Assembly (NCBI GenBank): GCA_902491765.1
Contig: CABUIY010000001.1
Coordinates: 62,001-126,000 of the forward strand
DNA from: an uncultured Collinsella sp.
Lineage (GTDB): Bacteria; Actinomycetota; Coriobacteriia; Coriobacteriales; Coriobacteriaceae
Direction: 5' to 3'
Length of the DNA: 64,000 nt
In this document: positions 51,297-60,574 of the stretch, in pieces
How positions within the stretch are numbered: the stretch's first letter is position 1
Layout of the letters: every line of letters begins with the position of its first letter
The notes under the pieces: generated by a model
The model's input: the letters and a program-made list of their open reading frames with translations, nothing else
Told to the model about the DNA's origin: nothing
Database searches by the model: none
Program-made: the position numbers and the translations under genes

Positions 51297-52061
51297 ATGG
51301 CAGGAAGACGCGAAAAACTGCGCCGCGTCGGGATCATCCCCGAATACCGCGGCTTTACCCCCGATGGCCTGGCCAGCGGTGATGCCATCGACATGACCGT
51401 CGACGAGCTTGAGGTGCTGCGCCTGTGCGACCTGGAAGGTCTCAACCAAGAGGCGGTCGCCCAGCAGATGGGCATCGCCCGCGCAACGGTGGCGGCCATT
51501 TGCAGCCGCGCGCATCGCAAGGTGGCCGAAGCGCTGGTCAACGGACGAGCGCTCGTCATCGCGGGCGGCAATATCGCGTACTCCCCCATCGCCACGACGA
51601 CGGCCGCATGGCCAGCAAAGGAGGTCGGCACCATGAGGGTGGCAACGACGTACGACAACGGCAACATCTTTATGCACTTTGGCCGCAGCGAGCAGTTCAA
51701 GATCTACGACATCCAGGATGGCAAGGTGCTCAACGAGCAGGTCGTAGGCACCGGTGGCACCGGCCACGGCGCCTTGGCGGGCCTGCTTGCCAACGGTGGC
51801 GTTGACACGCTCATTTGCGGCGGTATCGGCGGCGGCGCTATCAACGCGCTTGCCCAAGCCGGCATCACGGTCTATGCGGGCGCCCAGGGCAGCTGCGATG
51901 CCTGCGTCGAGGCCCTCATTGCCGGCACGCTCGCACAGAACGGCGAGGCCACCTGCGACTGCCATGGACATGATCACGAGCACATCCACGAGCATGGCGA
52001 GTCCTGCGGCTGCCACGGTCACCACGACCATGACGGGCACGAAGGCTGCGGCTGCCACTAG
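51297..52061 (+). CDS. DUF134 HTH domain fused to NifX/NafY-type cofactor-binding domain, His/Cys-rich tail
   Basis: 254 residues. Residues 1-95 are DUF134, a sigma-like helix-turn-helix domain (EYRGFTPDG; DELEVLRLCDLEGLNQEAVAQ; GIARATVAAICSRAHRKVAE). Residues about 107-215 form the dinitrogenase Fe-Mo cofactor-binding fold (MRVATTYDNGNIFMHFGRSE; TLICGGIGGGAINAL). The tail is packed with His and Cys (CDCHGHDHEHIHEHGESC), a likely metal-binding segment. No nitrogenase genes are near. It looks like a metal- or cluster-responsive regulator that may control its own gene through the palindromes upstream. ATG 51297 suits AAGGAG better than GTG 51291. Confidence 0.85.
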   Translation: MAGRREKLRRVGIIPEYRGFTPDGLASGDAIDMTVDELEVLRLCDLEGLNQEAVAQQMGIARATVAAICSRAHRKVAEALVNGRALVIAGGNIAYSPIATTTAAWPAKEVGTMRVATTYDNGNIFMHFGRSEQFKIYDIQDGKVLNEQVVGTGGTGHGALAGLLANGGVDTLICGGIGGGAINALAQAGITVYAGAQGSCDACVEALIAGTLAQNGEATCDCHGHDHEHIHEHGESCGCHGHHDHDGHEGCGCH

Positions 52062-52117
52062 CGGCAAGCACCTCGTCGAGAACGCGCTTCCACGCGTGCG
52101 ACAACCAGCGAACAAAC

Positions 52118-52157
52118 GGCGAAGGCCGCCTGGAATACCATCCAGGCGGCCTTCGCC
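52118..52157. terminator. Hairpin between the convergent DUF134 and ffh genes
   Basis: GGCGAAGGCCGCCTGGA (52118-52134) and its perfect 17-base complement (52141-52157), loop ATACCA. There is no clear T-run on either side (GTTTGTT on the minus strand), but placement between two convergent stops fits a shared terminator. Confidence 0.6.
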
Positions 52158-52177
52158 ATACACGACTCAACTAGTCG

Positions 52178-53653
52178 TTACTTCTTGTTGCGCATCTGCG
52201 CTTCCATCTGGCGCAGCAGGTCCATATCGGACTTGGGGCCGCCCGTTCCCAGGCCGCCCATGCCGCCCAGCCCCATGGCATCCAGACCGGGAATATTGGG
52301 CATGCGCATCTTTTTGCCCTTCTTACCCTTCTTGCCCTTCTTGCCGCCGGCCTGCGCCTGATTGGCCATCGTGCGCATGCGGCCCATCATCTTATTCATC
52401 TCGCCCCACTGCTTCATAAGGCTATTGACCTCGGTGGGGGTCACGCCGGCGCCCTTGGCAATGCGGGCACGGCGCTGGCCGTTGATGATGGAGGGGCGAA
52501 GGCGCTCCTCCTTGGTCATCGACATGATGATGGCCTCGTTCTTATCGAAGATACCTTCGTCCAGGTTACCACCCATCTGGTTAAGCGCACGCTGGCCACC
52601 GGGGAGCATGCCCAGAATGCCCTTCATGCCGCCCATCTTCTTGACGGCCTTCATCTGGTCGAGCATGTCGTTCATGGTAAAGCCCTCGCGCAGCATGCGC
52701 TCGGCGGCCTCGAGCTGCTCGGCGTCGGCCGCCTCCTGGGCCTTCTCAATAATGCCGACAACGTCGCCCATACCCAGAATGCGCTTGGCCATACGATCGG
52801 GGTAGAACGGCTCCAGCGAATCGGGCTTCTCGCCCATGCTCACAAACTTGATGGGCTTGCCGGTCACCTGGCGCACGGAAAGCGCGCCGCCGCCACGGGC
52901 GTCGCCGTCGAGCTTAGAGATGATCACGCCGTCAAAGTCGGTGCGCTCGGCGAAGGTCGAGACGACGTTGACGATATCCTGACCGGTCATGGCATCGACG
53001 ACCATCAGCACCTGATCGGGCTTGACGGCCTTCTTGATGTCCACGGCCTCCTGCATCATCTGCTCATCGATCTGAAGACGTCCGGCGGTATCGACGATGA
53101 CCACATCGCGCAGGTGGTCGACGGCCTCCTGAATGGCGCCCTTGGCGATGTCGACCGGGTGCGCACCGTCGCCTCGGAAGACCGGGACACCGATCTCTCC
53201 GCCGAGCGTGGCCAGCTGGTCGGCAGCGGCGGGACGGTAGACGTCGCAAGCGGCGAGCAGCGGCGAGCGGCCCTGCTTCTTGAGCAGGTAGGCAAGCTTT
53301 ACGGCCGCCGTGGTCTTACCAGAGCCCTGCAGGCCCACGAGCATGATGACGTTGGGGATGCGGTTGCTAAAGACGAGCTTGCTCTCGGTGGAGCCGAGCA
53401 TCTCGGTGAGCTCATCGAGCACGATCTTGACGACGTTTTGCGCCGGAGAGAGCGACTCCATGACCTCTGCGGTCATGCAGCGCTCCTTAGTCTTGGCGAC
53501 GAACTCCTTGACAACCTTAAAGTTAACGTCGGCCTCGAGCAGCGCCATGCGAATATCGCGCATGGCCGAAGTAATATCGGCCTCGGTCAGCTTGCCCTTG
53601 CCGCGCAGGCGGTCAAATGTGTCGTTGAGGCGATCGCTCAGGGAATCAAACAC
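52178..53653 (-). CDS. ffh: Signal recognition particle protein Ffh
   Basis: 491 residues. The N domain is followed by the G domain with GLQGSGKTTAAVKLA, DTAGRLQ, and SKLDGDARGGGAL. The C-terminal M domain is Met-rich (MNKMMGRMRTMANQ) with a basic KKGKKGKKGKKM stretch and a Gly-rich end. It binds SRP RNA and signal sequences. The start is GTG 53653 with AAGGAG. It ends the smc-ftsY-ffh run. Confidence 0.95.
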   Translation of the reverse strand: MFDSLSDRLNDTFDRLRGKGKLTEADITSAMRDIRMALLEADVNFKVVKEFVAKTKERCMTAEVMESLSPAQNVVKIVLDELTEMLGSTESKLVFSNRIPNVIMLVGLQGSGKTTAAVKLAYLLKKQGRSPLLAACDVYRPAAADQLATLGGEIGVPVFRGDGAHPVDIAKGAIQEAVDHLRDVVIVDTAGRLQIDEQMMQEAVDIKKAVKPDQVLMVVDAMTGQDIVNVVSTFAERTDFDGVIISKLDGDARGGGALSVRQVTGKPIKFVSMGEKPDSLEPFYPDRMAKRILGMGDVVGIIEKAQEAADAEQLEAAERMLREGFTMNDMLDQMKAVKKMGGMKGILGMLPGGQRALNQMGGNLDEGIFDKNEAIIMSMTKEERLRPSIINGQRRARIAKGAGVTPTEVNSLMKQWGEMNKMMGRMRTMANQAQAGGKKGKKGKKGKKMRMPNIPGLDAMGLGGMGGLGTGGPKSDMDLLRQMEAQMRNKK

Positions 53654-53663
53654 TAGTCACTCC

Positions 53664-54581
53664 TTAATTGGACTCGCCCACCAGGGCGCGGCAGAAATCT
53701 TTGGCATTGAACTCCTGCAGGTCATCGACCTGCTCGCCCACGCCGATGCGCAGGATCGGGAGCTTGAGCTTCTCGGCCACGGCCATGGCGATGCCGCCCT
53801 TAGCCGTGCCGTCGAGCTTAGTCATGATAATACCGTCCAGGCCCAGCGCCTCGTTAAACTCGAGCGCCTGGTTCAGACCGTTTTGGCCCGTCGCGGCGTC
53901 GATCACAAGCACGACCGAAACCGGCATGGGACCGGCGGCCATATTGGCGGCGCGCTTACGGGTCACATTGACCACCTTGGCAAGCTCGCGCATGAGCTCA
54001 GGGCTCGTGTGCAGACGGCCGGCGGTATCGATAAGCACCAGGTCGCTGCCGCGCTTGTCAGCCTCGTCGAGCACGTCGTAGCAAACACTTGCCGGGTCGG
54101 AGCCGCGGTCGCGCTTGATGACGGGGACGCCAGCGCGCTGGCCCCACACATCGAGCTGTTCGATGGCGGCGGCGCGGAACGTATCGGCAGAGCCGATCAC
54201 GACGTTCTTGCCGCGGGCGGCCATGGCGCTCGCGATCTTACCGACTGTCGTGGTCTTGCCGGCGCCGTTGATGCCCACAAACAGCACGCAGCTCGGCGTA
54301 TCGGAAAACGGATCGCGCTCGATGGGCACAAAGTGCTGTTCGAGCTGCTCGGCTAGGGCACGACGGAGCTGCGGGGCGGTCTTGAGGTTCTTCTTGGCCG
54401 CGGCATCGCGCAGGTCATCGGACACCTTGATCGCGACATCGGCACCCATGTCACCCATAACGAGGGTGTCCTCTAGGTCCTCCCAAAAATCTTCGTCGAC
54501 CTCGCCGCCAAAGTAAAAGACCTCGTTGAGGGCCTCGCGGCTGCGCTCAAGTCCGCGCGAGAGAGCATCGAAGAATCCCAT
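53664..54581 (-). CDS. ftsY: SRP receptor FtsY
   Basis: 305 residues. NG-domain GTPase: GINGAGKTTTVGKIA, DTFRAAAIEQL, IDTAGRLHTS and TKLDGTAKGGIAM. The acidic A domain of E. coli FtsY is nearly absent, as in many Gram-positives. It receives SRP-ribosome complexes at the membrane. ATG 54581 overlaps the smc stop (TAATG) and the ffh gene follows 10 bases after its stop. Confidence 0.95.
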   Translation of the reverse strand: MGFFDALSRGLERSREALNEVFYFGGEVDEDFWEDLEDTLVMGDMGADVAIKVSDDLRDAAAKKNLKTAPQLRRALAEQLEQHFVPIERDPFSDTPSCVLFVGINGAGKTTTVGKIASAMAARGKNVVIGSADTFRAAAIEQLDVWGQRAGVPVIKRDRGSDPASVCYDVLDEADKRGSDLVLIDTAGRLHTSPELMRELAKVVNVTRKRAANMAAGPMPVSVVLVIDAATGQNGLNQALEFNEALGLDGIIMTKLDGTAKGGIAMAVAEKLKLPILRIGVGEQVDDLQEFNAKDFCRALVGESN

Positions 54582-57500
54582 TATGCATTCACGACCTTTC
54601 CGGTTTCGCGATCGAGTTTTTGCGAGACGACGCGACTGACGCCGTCGGCTTGCATCGAGACGCCGTAGAGGACGTCAGCATCCTCCATAGTACGGCGCTG
54701 ATGCGAGATAACCAAGAGCTGCGTATCGGAACGCAACACATCGAGCGCGCCGATGAGCTTGGACAGGTTGGCGTCGTCGAGCGCCGCCTCGACCTCGTCC
54801 AGTACATAGAACGGCACCGTGCGCGTGCGATACACGGCAAAGAGCAGGGCGAGCGCCGTCAGGCTCTTCTCGCCGCCCGACATGAGCATCATCTTGGTGA
54901 TGCGCTTGCCGCGCGGCTGCGCCACGACCTCGATACCCGTCTCGGCAGGATGCTCGGGATCGGTCATCTCCAGATGAGCCTGGCCGCCCGGGAAGAGCAT
55001 AGCGAAGATCTCGCGGAAGTTCGCGTCGACCTTCTCAAACGTCACCAGGAAAGCCTTGCGCATCTTACGGTCGATAGCCACGGTGATCTTGGTGAGCGCC
55101 TTGCGCGCGCTCTCCAGATCGGCCAGCTGCTCCTCGATGTAGTCGGCGCGGCGCTTGAGCTGCTCGTACTCCTCCATGGCAACTTGGTTAACGGGACCAA
55201 GGTTGTTGATCTGGCGCACAAGCTGGTTGAGTTCACGCTCGGCGGCATCGCGGTCCGTGGGCGCCGGAAGCATGAGTGCTTCCTCGAGTACCGTGGTGCC
55301 ATCGGCGGTAATGGCCTTAATGGCGGCTTCTACCTGCACCTCGAGCTTACCACGCGCGACCTTGAACTCGTTTTGCGTGGCGGAAGCGGTATCGACTCGC
55401 TCCTTAGCGCGGGCAACCTCTGCCTTGGCATCCTCGATGGTCTTCTTGAGCGAAGCGGAGTCCGCCTCCTCCAGAGAGGCCTGGTCACGCAGGCGCGCTG
55501 CCCAATCCGACGCGCGTTCCAACAGGGCAGAATAGCGTTCGTGCATGGGGTCGACGCGCAGGCGCAGCAGCTCGAGCGAGCGCGAAGCCTGGCGTGTTCC
55601 GCGGATACGACGGTCGATGCCCTCAAGACGATGCTCAAGGTCGGGCACGCGGCCCTTCAGCGAACGCAGGCGCTCGCTCGTCTGGGCCAGGCGCACCTTG
55701 GCATCGGCGAGCTTACCGGCGGCCTCGGAATCGTCACGGCGAACGCGATCGAGCTCATCGTTGGACTCGGCAATCTGGAGACCCAGGTCGCTTGCCTGTG
55801 CACGCGCCTCGTCACGCGAACGGGTGAGCTCGTCAACGCGCGGGCGCGCGGCACGAACGGCCTCGGCAGCCTGCTCGCGGCGCTTGGAGATGCGCACGCG
55901 CTCGACCTCGGCATTGTTGGCGCTTTGCTCCAAGCGGCCGATCTCGGAGAGCAGCGAGCGGCGCTCGCCCTCAAGACGGGCGATCTCACCGGCGGCATCG
56001 CCCTCGGCGGCACGGGCCTCCTCGACGGCAACGTTGGCCTCGACGACTTGGTCCGAAGCATGCTCAAAGATGGCAGCCAGATCGGGTTCCAGGCCCTCGA
56101 GCTCACGGATGCGGCGCTTGCGCTCCAAGGCACCCAAAGCCTCGCCGGCATCAAGCCCCACGCGCACCAGGCCGCCGCAGGCGACGCGGGCGCCATCGGG
56201 GGTCACGTAAGTCACGCCTTCAACGACCGGCGCCGACAGCGCGGCAGCAAGATCGTCAACGACGTAATAGCCGCCGAGCAGCGCCTCGACGACGGGACCG
56301 TAGCCTGCGCGCACGGACAGACGATCAACCAGACGGGTACCGGAGGCGCCCTCAGCGGCGGTAGAGCCGCTCACGCCGCGCGCCACCAGCAGTGCCTCGC
56401 CCGAGGCCTTCTTTTGGTCCAGAGCCGCACGACCGGCACGCTCAAGCGTGGCGGCGTCATCAAACAGCAGCGCATCGATATCGCCGGCGAGCAATTGCTC
56501 AACCAGGCCCTCAAGCTCGCGCGGGGCCTCCAGCACGTCGCGCAGACGACCCAAGACATCGTCGCCCAGCGCACCCACCAGACGGCTCACGAGCGGCGAG
56601 CTGTCGGCCATGCGGGCATCGAGTTTCTTTTGGCTGGCAAGCTCCGAGCGCACCTCGGATAACTTGTTGCGTGCCTCGCTCTCACGGGCACGCAGGTCCT
56701 TCAGGGCCGCGCGTGCCGTCTCGGTGGCCTCACGCGCATCGACCTGAGTCTGGCGCGCTTCCTCAAGAGCGCCCTCAAGCTCCTCGGCGCGGTCGCGACG
56801 GCTCTCGAGCGAAGCCATGACCTCCTCGAGCTGCTCGTCGATCTGCTCCAGGCGCGAGGCATACATGTTGTCCTCGACCTCGGCATTGCTCAGCGAGTCC
56901 TTCACCTTGGCGAGCTCAAGCGCGGCGTTGTCGGCCACGCGCTGCACATCGCGTTGCTCACGCGTAAGCTGCGAAATCTGATTGTCGAGCGCCACGCGCC
57001 GCTCGTGGAGCTCTGCGGCGGCAGGACCAGCGGCGTCAACGTCCTCCTGGGCCTGCATGTGCGCGCCGGTCACTTCCTCAAGCTGCGCACGCGCGTCCTC
57101 GAGCTCCTCGACCACGCGACGACGCTGATGCTCGGAGCTCGAAATCTGCCCGCGCATGTCAGACAGGCGCGACACCATGTTGTGACCCTTTTCCTCGAGC
57201 AGGCGCATGTCGGAGTTAATACGGCCGACCACATCTTGCATATGGCGGCGCTGCTCGCCCAAGTCGCCCACAAACAGGCCCTTTTCCTCAAGCATAACCT
57301 GGAGCTTCTCGAGCTCGCGCTCCTTTTCGCTCATGCGGTACTGCGCAAGCTCCAGCTCGGCAGCACCTTCCTTGGAGCGGCTCTCCAGGTCGTTCCACTG
57401 CGACTGCAGCGAACGAAGCTCATCGACAGCCAGCATCTGCGTAAGCTCGTTCGCGCGCGAGGACAGCTCTTTGTACTTGCGCGCGCGATCGACCTGACGC

Positions 57501-58117
57501 TCCAGCGGTCGCAGCTGACGGGCGATTTCCTTATTGATGTCGCGGGCACGCATCAGGTGCTCGTCCATCGACTTAATCTTTTTGAGCGCTCGCTCCTTGC
57601 GGCGCTTGTGCTTGGAAATGCCGGCGGCCTCCTCGATGAGGGCGCGACGCTCCTCGGGGCGGCTCTGCAAAATGGCGTCGAGCTTGCCCTGGCTGATGAT
57701 GGAATGCGTATCCTTGCCCAGGCCCGAATCGTGCAGGATGTCCTGAATGTCCATCAGGCGGCACGGACTCGAGTTGATGAGGTACTCGCTTTCGCCCGAG
57801 CGATACATGCGACGGGTGATGGCGACCTCGTCAAAGTCGACGGGCAACATATGGTCCGAGTTATCGAGCACCAGCGTGACCTCGGCGACACCCACCGGCT
57901 TGCGCGCCGACGAGCCCGAGAAGATGACATCCTCCATGGCCTGGCCGCGCAGCTGCTTGGCGCTCTGCTCGCCCAGGACCCACAGAATCGAGTCGGAGAT
58001 GTTCGATTTTCCCGAGCCGTTGGGACCGACGATGACGGTCAGGCCCGGCTCAAACGTCATATGGGCGCGGTCGGCAAACGACTTGAACCCCTTGAGCGTA
58101 AGGGACTTGAGATACAC
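54581..58117 (-). CDS. smc: Chromosome segregation protein SMC
   Basis: 1178 residues, full length. Walker A GPNGSGKSN (near 32-40), two long coiled coils (about 170-500 and 680-1000) around a hinge near 510-660, signature LMSGGEKSLTALALLF, and Walker B FYVLDEVEAALDD. It organises and segregates the chromosome; scpA and scpB are not in the window. The start is GTG 58117 with GAGGAA. The stop overlaps ftsY. Confidence 0.95.
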   Translation of the reverse strand: MYLKSLTLKGFKSFADRAHMTFEPGLTVIVGPNGSGKSNISDSILWVLGEQSAKQLRGQAMEDVIFSGSSARKPVGVAEVTLVLDNSDHMLPVDFDEVAITRRMYRSGESEYLINSSPCRLMDIQDILHDSGLGKDTHSIISQGKLDAILQSRPEERRALIEEAAGISKHKRRKERALKKIKSMDEHLMRARDINKEIARQLRPLERQVDRARKYKELSSRANELTQMLAVDELRSLQSQWNDLESRSKEGAAELELAQYRMSEKERELEKLQVMLEEKGLFVGDLGEQRRHMQDVVGRINSDMRLLEEKGHNMVSRLSDMRGQISSSEHQRRRVVEELEDARAQLEEVTGAHMQAQEDVDAAGPAAAELHERRVALDNQISQLTREQRDVQRVADNAALELAKVKDSLSNAEVEDNMYASRLEQIDEQLEEVMASLESRRDRAEELEGALEEARQTQVDAREATETARAALKDLRARESEARNKLSEVRSELASQKKLDARMADSSPLVSRLVGALGDDVLGRLRDVLEAPRELEGLVEQLLAGDIDALLFDDAATLERAGRAALDQKKASGEALLVARGVSGSTAAEGASGTRLVDRLSVRAGYGPVVEALLGGYYVVDDLAAALSAPVVEGVTYVTPDGARVACGGLVRVGLDAGEALGALERKRRIRELEGLEPDLAAIFEHASDQVVEANVAVEEARAAEGDAAGEIARLEGERRSLLSEIGRLEQSANNAEVERVRISKRREQAAEAVRAARPRVDELTRSRDEARAQASDLGLQIAESNDELDRVRRDDSEAAGKLADAKVRLAQTSERLRSLKGRVPDLEHRLEGIDRRIRGTRQASRSLELLRLRVDPMHERYSALLERASDWAARLRDQASLEEADSASLKKTIEDAKAEVARAKERVDTASATQNEFKVARGKLEVQVEAAIKAITADGTTVLEEALMLPAPTDRDAAERELNQLVRQINNLGPVNQVAMEEYEQLKRRADYIEEQLADLESARKALTKITVAIDRKMRKAFLVTFEKVDANFREIFAMLFPGGQAHLEMTDPEHPAETGIEVVAQPRGKRITKMMLMSGGEKSLTALALLFAVYRTRTVPFYVLDEVEAALDDANLSKLIGALDVLRSDTQLLVISHQRRTMEDADVLYGVSMQADGVSRVVSQKLDRETGKVVNA

Positions 58118-58127
58118 GGTTCCTCGC

Positions 58128-58853
58128 TTACACGTGCTTCTTGTTCAGAATCACGCCGTTGGTGGTGTAACCCATGCGGTCGAGCGCTTCAAGCGCGGCA
58201 GCTCCCTCGGCTTCCTTCTTTGAGGAGCCGGAGCCGCGACCCTGGCGAATACCATCGATCAAAACCACAGCGGTAAAGGTGGGCGCATGCGCCGGGCCCT
58301 CGGAGCCAACGAGCTTGTACGCCGGGGGCTCGTGACCGTCGGCTTGCACGCACTCCTGCAAAAACGACTTGGGGTTCGCAGGATGCTCGGCACGCTCGGA
58401 AGCCAAATGCGGCTTAAGCGTACGGTGAATGAACTCCGCCGCAACGTCCCAGCCGGCATCCAGGTACAGCGCGCCCACGAGCGACTCATAGACGTTCTCG
58501 AGGGCCGAATGCAGGCCGCGCGCACCGGTACCGGTCTCGGAGGCACCAAAGATAATGATGTCGTCGATGCCCAACTCGTGAGAAACCTCGGATAGCGTGG
58601 CGCCCGAGACGAGCGACACCTTCAAGCGAGTGAGCTTGCCCTCGTCAAACTCGGGATAGGACTCAAACAGGGAGCGTGCGACCACAGCGCCCAAAATGGA
58701 ATCGCCCAAGAACTCAAGGCGCTCATAGCTGGCAGAAACCGGCTGGCCCTCGACTGCCGAGGGATGCGTAAGGGCCGCGCGCAGCAGCACCTTATTGTTG
58801 AACTCGTGGCCCAGGATTTCCTGGGCGCGCGTAAGTCGTTCGGATAAAGCCAA
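58128..58853 (-). CDS. rnc: Ribonuclease III
   Basis: 241 residues. The RNase III signature is ERLEFLGDSILGAVVA with catalytic Glu and Asp; the second acidic cluster is NVYESLVGALYLDAG. The C-terminal dsRNA-binding domain (about 160-235) has PPAYKLVGSEGPAH and GSGSSKKEAEGAAA. It processes rRNA precursors. The start is TTG 58853 with AAGGAGG located in the last acpP codons, so translation is coupled to acpP. Confidence 0.94.
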   Translation of the reverse strand: MALSERLTRAQEILGHEFNNKVLLRAALTHPSAVEGQPVSASYERLEFLGDSILGAVVARSLFESYPEFDEGKLTRLKVSLVSGATLSEVSHELGIDDIIIFGASETGTGARGLHSALENVYESLVGALYLDAGWDVAAEFIHRTLKPHLASERAEHPANPKSFLQECVQADGHEPPAYKLVGSEGPAHAPTFTAVVLIDGIRQGRGSGSSKKEAEGAAALEALDRMGYTTNGVILNKKHV

Positions 58854-58856
58854 GAC

Positions 58857-59099
58857 TTAGGCCTCCTTGGCAGCTTCGATAGCGTCGACGGCGTCGGCGA
58901 CAGAGTTGAGCGAGAGCAGGGTCTCGTCATCGATCTCGAGGTTGAACTCGTCCTCGATAGCCGTAACCAGCTGCAGGCGCTCGAGCGAGTTGGCATCGAG
59001 GTCGTCAAAGGTGGTCTCCTTGCTAATTTCGGCAACATCGACGCCCAGAACGTCAGCAGCGACCTCGGCGATCTTGTCGAAGATTTCGGAGCGGTCCAT
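58857..59099 (-). CDS. acpP: Acyl carrier protein
   Basis: 80 residues. The phosphopantetheine-accepting Ser38 lies in LDANSLERLQLV, where the usual DSL is NSL. The rest is the acidic four-helix ACP pattern (EDEFNLEIDDETL, SVADAVDAIE). It carries acyl chains in fatty acid synthesis. Start ATG 59099 gives normal ACP length. It lies between plsX and rnc. Confidence 0.92.
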   Translation of the reverse strand: MDRSEIFDKIAEVAADVLGVDVAEISKETTFDDLDANSLERLQLVTAIEDEFNLEIDDETLLSLNSVADAVDAIEAAKEA

Positions 59100-59223
59100 A
59101 GCGCTTCCTCTCATAGTACATGAATACCAAAAGAATGGTACCGCCCGGGCGGTACCAAGACACGGTTCTGATTCTACCCCACGACGTGCGCCGCGAAGCA
59201 CATAACAGCGCTCTAACTCGCTC

Positions 59224-60243
59224 TTACAAAACGATACTGTCCATAGAGTTGGCGACATTCTCGACCAGCCCGGCGCGCACGGCTTCGGCCGCCGCGAGCG
59301 TACCGTTTTTGACAGCCTCGACCGAGGTGGCGCCATGGCCGATCAGGACCACGCCGCGCAGGCCCAGAAGAATCGCGCCGCCCTTGGCGTCGCCAGAGAG
59401 CTTGGCCTTAATCTCGCGCATCTGCTTTTTGATGAGCAGCGCGGCGATCTTGGTGCCGAGCGAGGCCATAAAGGCGCCCTTGAGCTCCTGCAGCAAAAAC
59501 TTGGCAGCGCCCTCGGTAGCTTTGAGAGCGATATTACCCGACATGCCATCGGCAACGACGACATCGAAGTTACCTGAGGTGAGGTCGGTGCCCTCGCAGT
59601 TACCAACAAAGCCGGGAACGGCGGCCTTCATAGCAGGGAAACAGGCCTTGGTAAAGTTGGAGCCCTTCTCATCCTCGGTGCCATTGGCAAGCAGGCCCAC
59701 GCGAGGATGCTCGATGCCCAGGACGACGCGGGCATAGGCGCTACCCATCTGGGCAAAACGCACCATGTCATCGACCTCCACATCGGGGTTGGCACCCATG
59801 TCGCACAGCACCGTCAGACCGCCGGCGCGATTGGGCAGCGCATTGGTCAGACAGGGGCGCACCGGCTGCTTCTTGCCTTCGGCCTGATACCTAAACGGCG
59901 TCACATAGGCGGTGGCGGCGGCGGTCATGGCACCGGTGGAGCCGGCGGAGAAGAACGCATCCGCGTTGCCCTTCTTAATGGCGCGGCAAGAAAGCACGAT
60001 CGACGACTTACGCTTGGTCATCACGGCGCGAATGGGATCGTCATCCATGGCGATAACGTCAGGCGCCTCAAGGGCCTCAACACGTGCATGGGAAGCTGCA
60101 AAGGGATTGACGATTTCGGCGGGACCAGCTGCCAAGACCTCGATATCGGGATCGGCGGCAAGCGCAGCTTCGATACCATCGAGAACAACCTGAGGTTTCT
60201 CGTCTCCGCCCACAACGTCTACACAAACGCGAACGTTACTCAT
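59224..60243 (-). CDS. plsX: Phosphate acyltransferase PlsX
   Basis: 339 residues. Typical segments: CVDVVGGDEKPQVVLDGI near the start, ADAFFSAGSTGAMTAAAT in the middle, RAGGLTVLCDMGANPDV, and GNCEGTDLTSGNFDVVVADG. It makes acyl-phosphate from acyl-ACP for phosphatidic acid synthesis. ATG 60243 has AAGGAG at seven bases; ATG 60249 is too close. A weak hairpin upstream separates it partly from rpmF. Confidence 0.94.
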   Translation of the reverse strand: MSNVRVCVDVVGGDEKPQVVLDGIEAALAADPDIEVLAAGPAEIVNPFAASHARVEALEAPDVIAMDDDPIRAVMTKRKSSIVLSCRAIKKGNADAFFSAGSTGAMTAAATAYVTPFRYQAEGKKQPVRPCLTNALPNRAGGLTVLCDMGANPDVEVDDMVRFAQMGSAYARVVLGIEHPRVGLLANGTEDEKGSNFTKACFPAMKAAVPGFVGNCEGTDLTSGNFDVVVADGMSGNIALKATEGAAKFLLQELKGAFMASLGTKIAALLIKKQMREIKAKLSGDAKGGAILLGLRGVVLIGHGATSVEAVKNGTLAAAEAVRAGLVENVANSMDSIVL

Positions 60244-60259
60244 ATACATGCTCCTTATA

Positions 60260-60290
60260 CAAAAATGGCCGACTCATTGAGCCGGCCATT
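60260..60290 (-). terminator. Terminator/attenuator between rpmF and plsX
   Basis: A 12-base stem with one mismatch (AATGGCCGGCTC on the minus strand, 60264-60290) is followed by TTTTG, just before the plsX ribosome site. It may limit read-through rather than stop it completely. Confidence 0.65.
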
Positions 60291-60330
60291 GTGGTTCCAT
60301 TTGGAACGGCATCGCATCCAGAGTATACCG

Positions 60331-60510
60331 TTACTCGGTAACGATAACCTCGCGGTCCTTGTAGAAACCGCAGCTGGGGCACACGTGGTGCGGAAGCTTA
60401 ACAGCGCCGCAACGGGGGCACGTGGACTGAGCCGCAGCCGAGATCTTCATGTTGGCGGAACGACGGGTGTGAGTGCGGATACGACCCTGCTTTTGTTTAG
60501 GTACGGGCAT
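60331..60510 (-). CDS. rpmF: 50S ribosomal protein L32
   Basis: 59 residues read from the sequence. It starts MPVPKQKQGRIRTHTRRSAN and contains two zinc-type pairs, CPRCGAV (C31, C34) and CPSCGFY (C44, C47), so it is the zinc-binding L32 form. AAGGAAGG precedes ATG 60510. The DUF177-rpmF-plsX order is conserved across bacteria. Confidence 0.96.
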   Translation of the reverse strand: MPVPKQKQGRIRTHTRRSANMKISAAAQSTCPRCGAVKLPHHVCPSCGFYKDREVIVTE

Positions 60511-60574
60511 AGTGACCTTCCTTATGAACTATCCAGTGTGGCGATTACGCGCAAGTAGCGATACTACCACAGTT

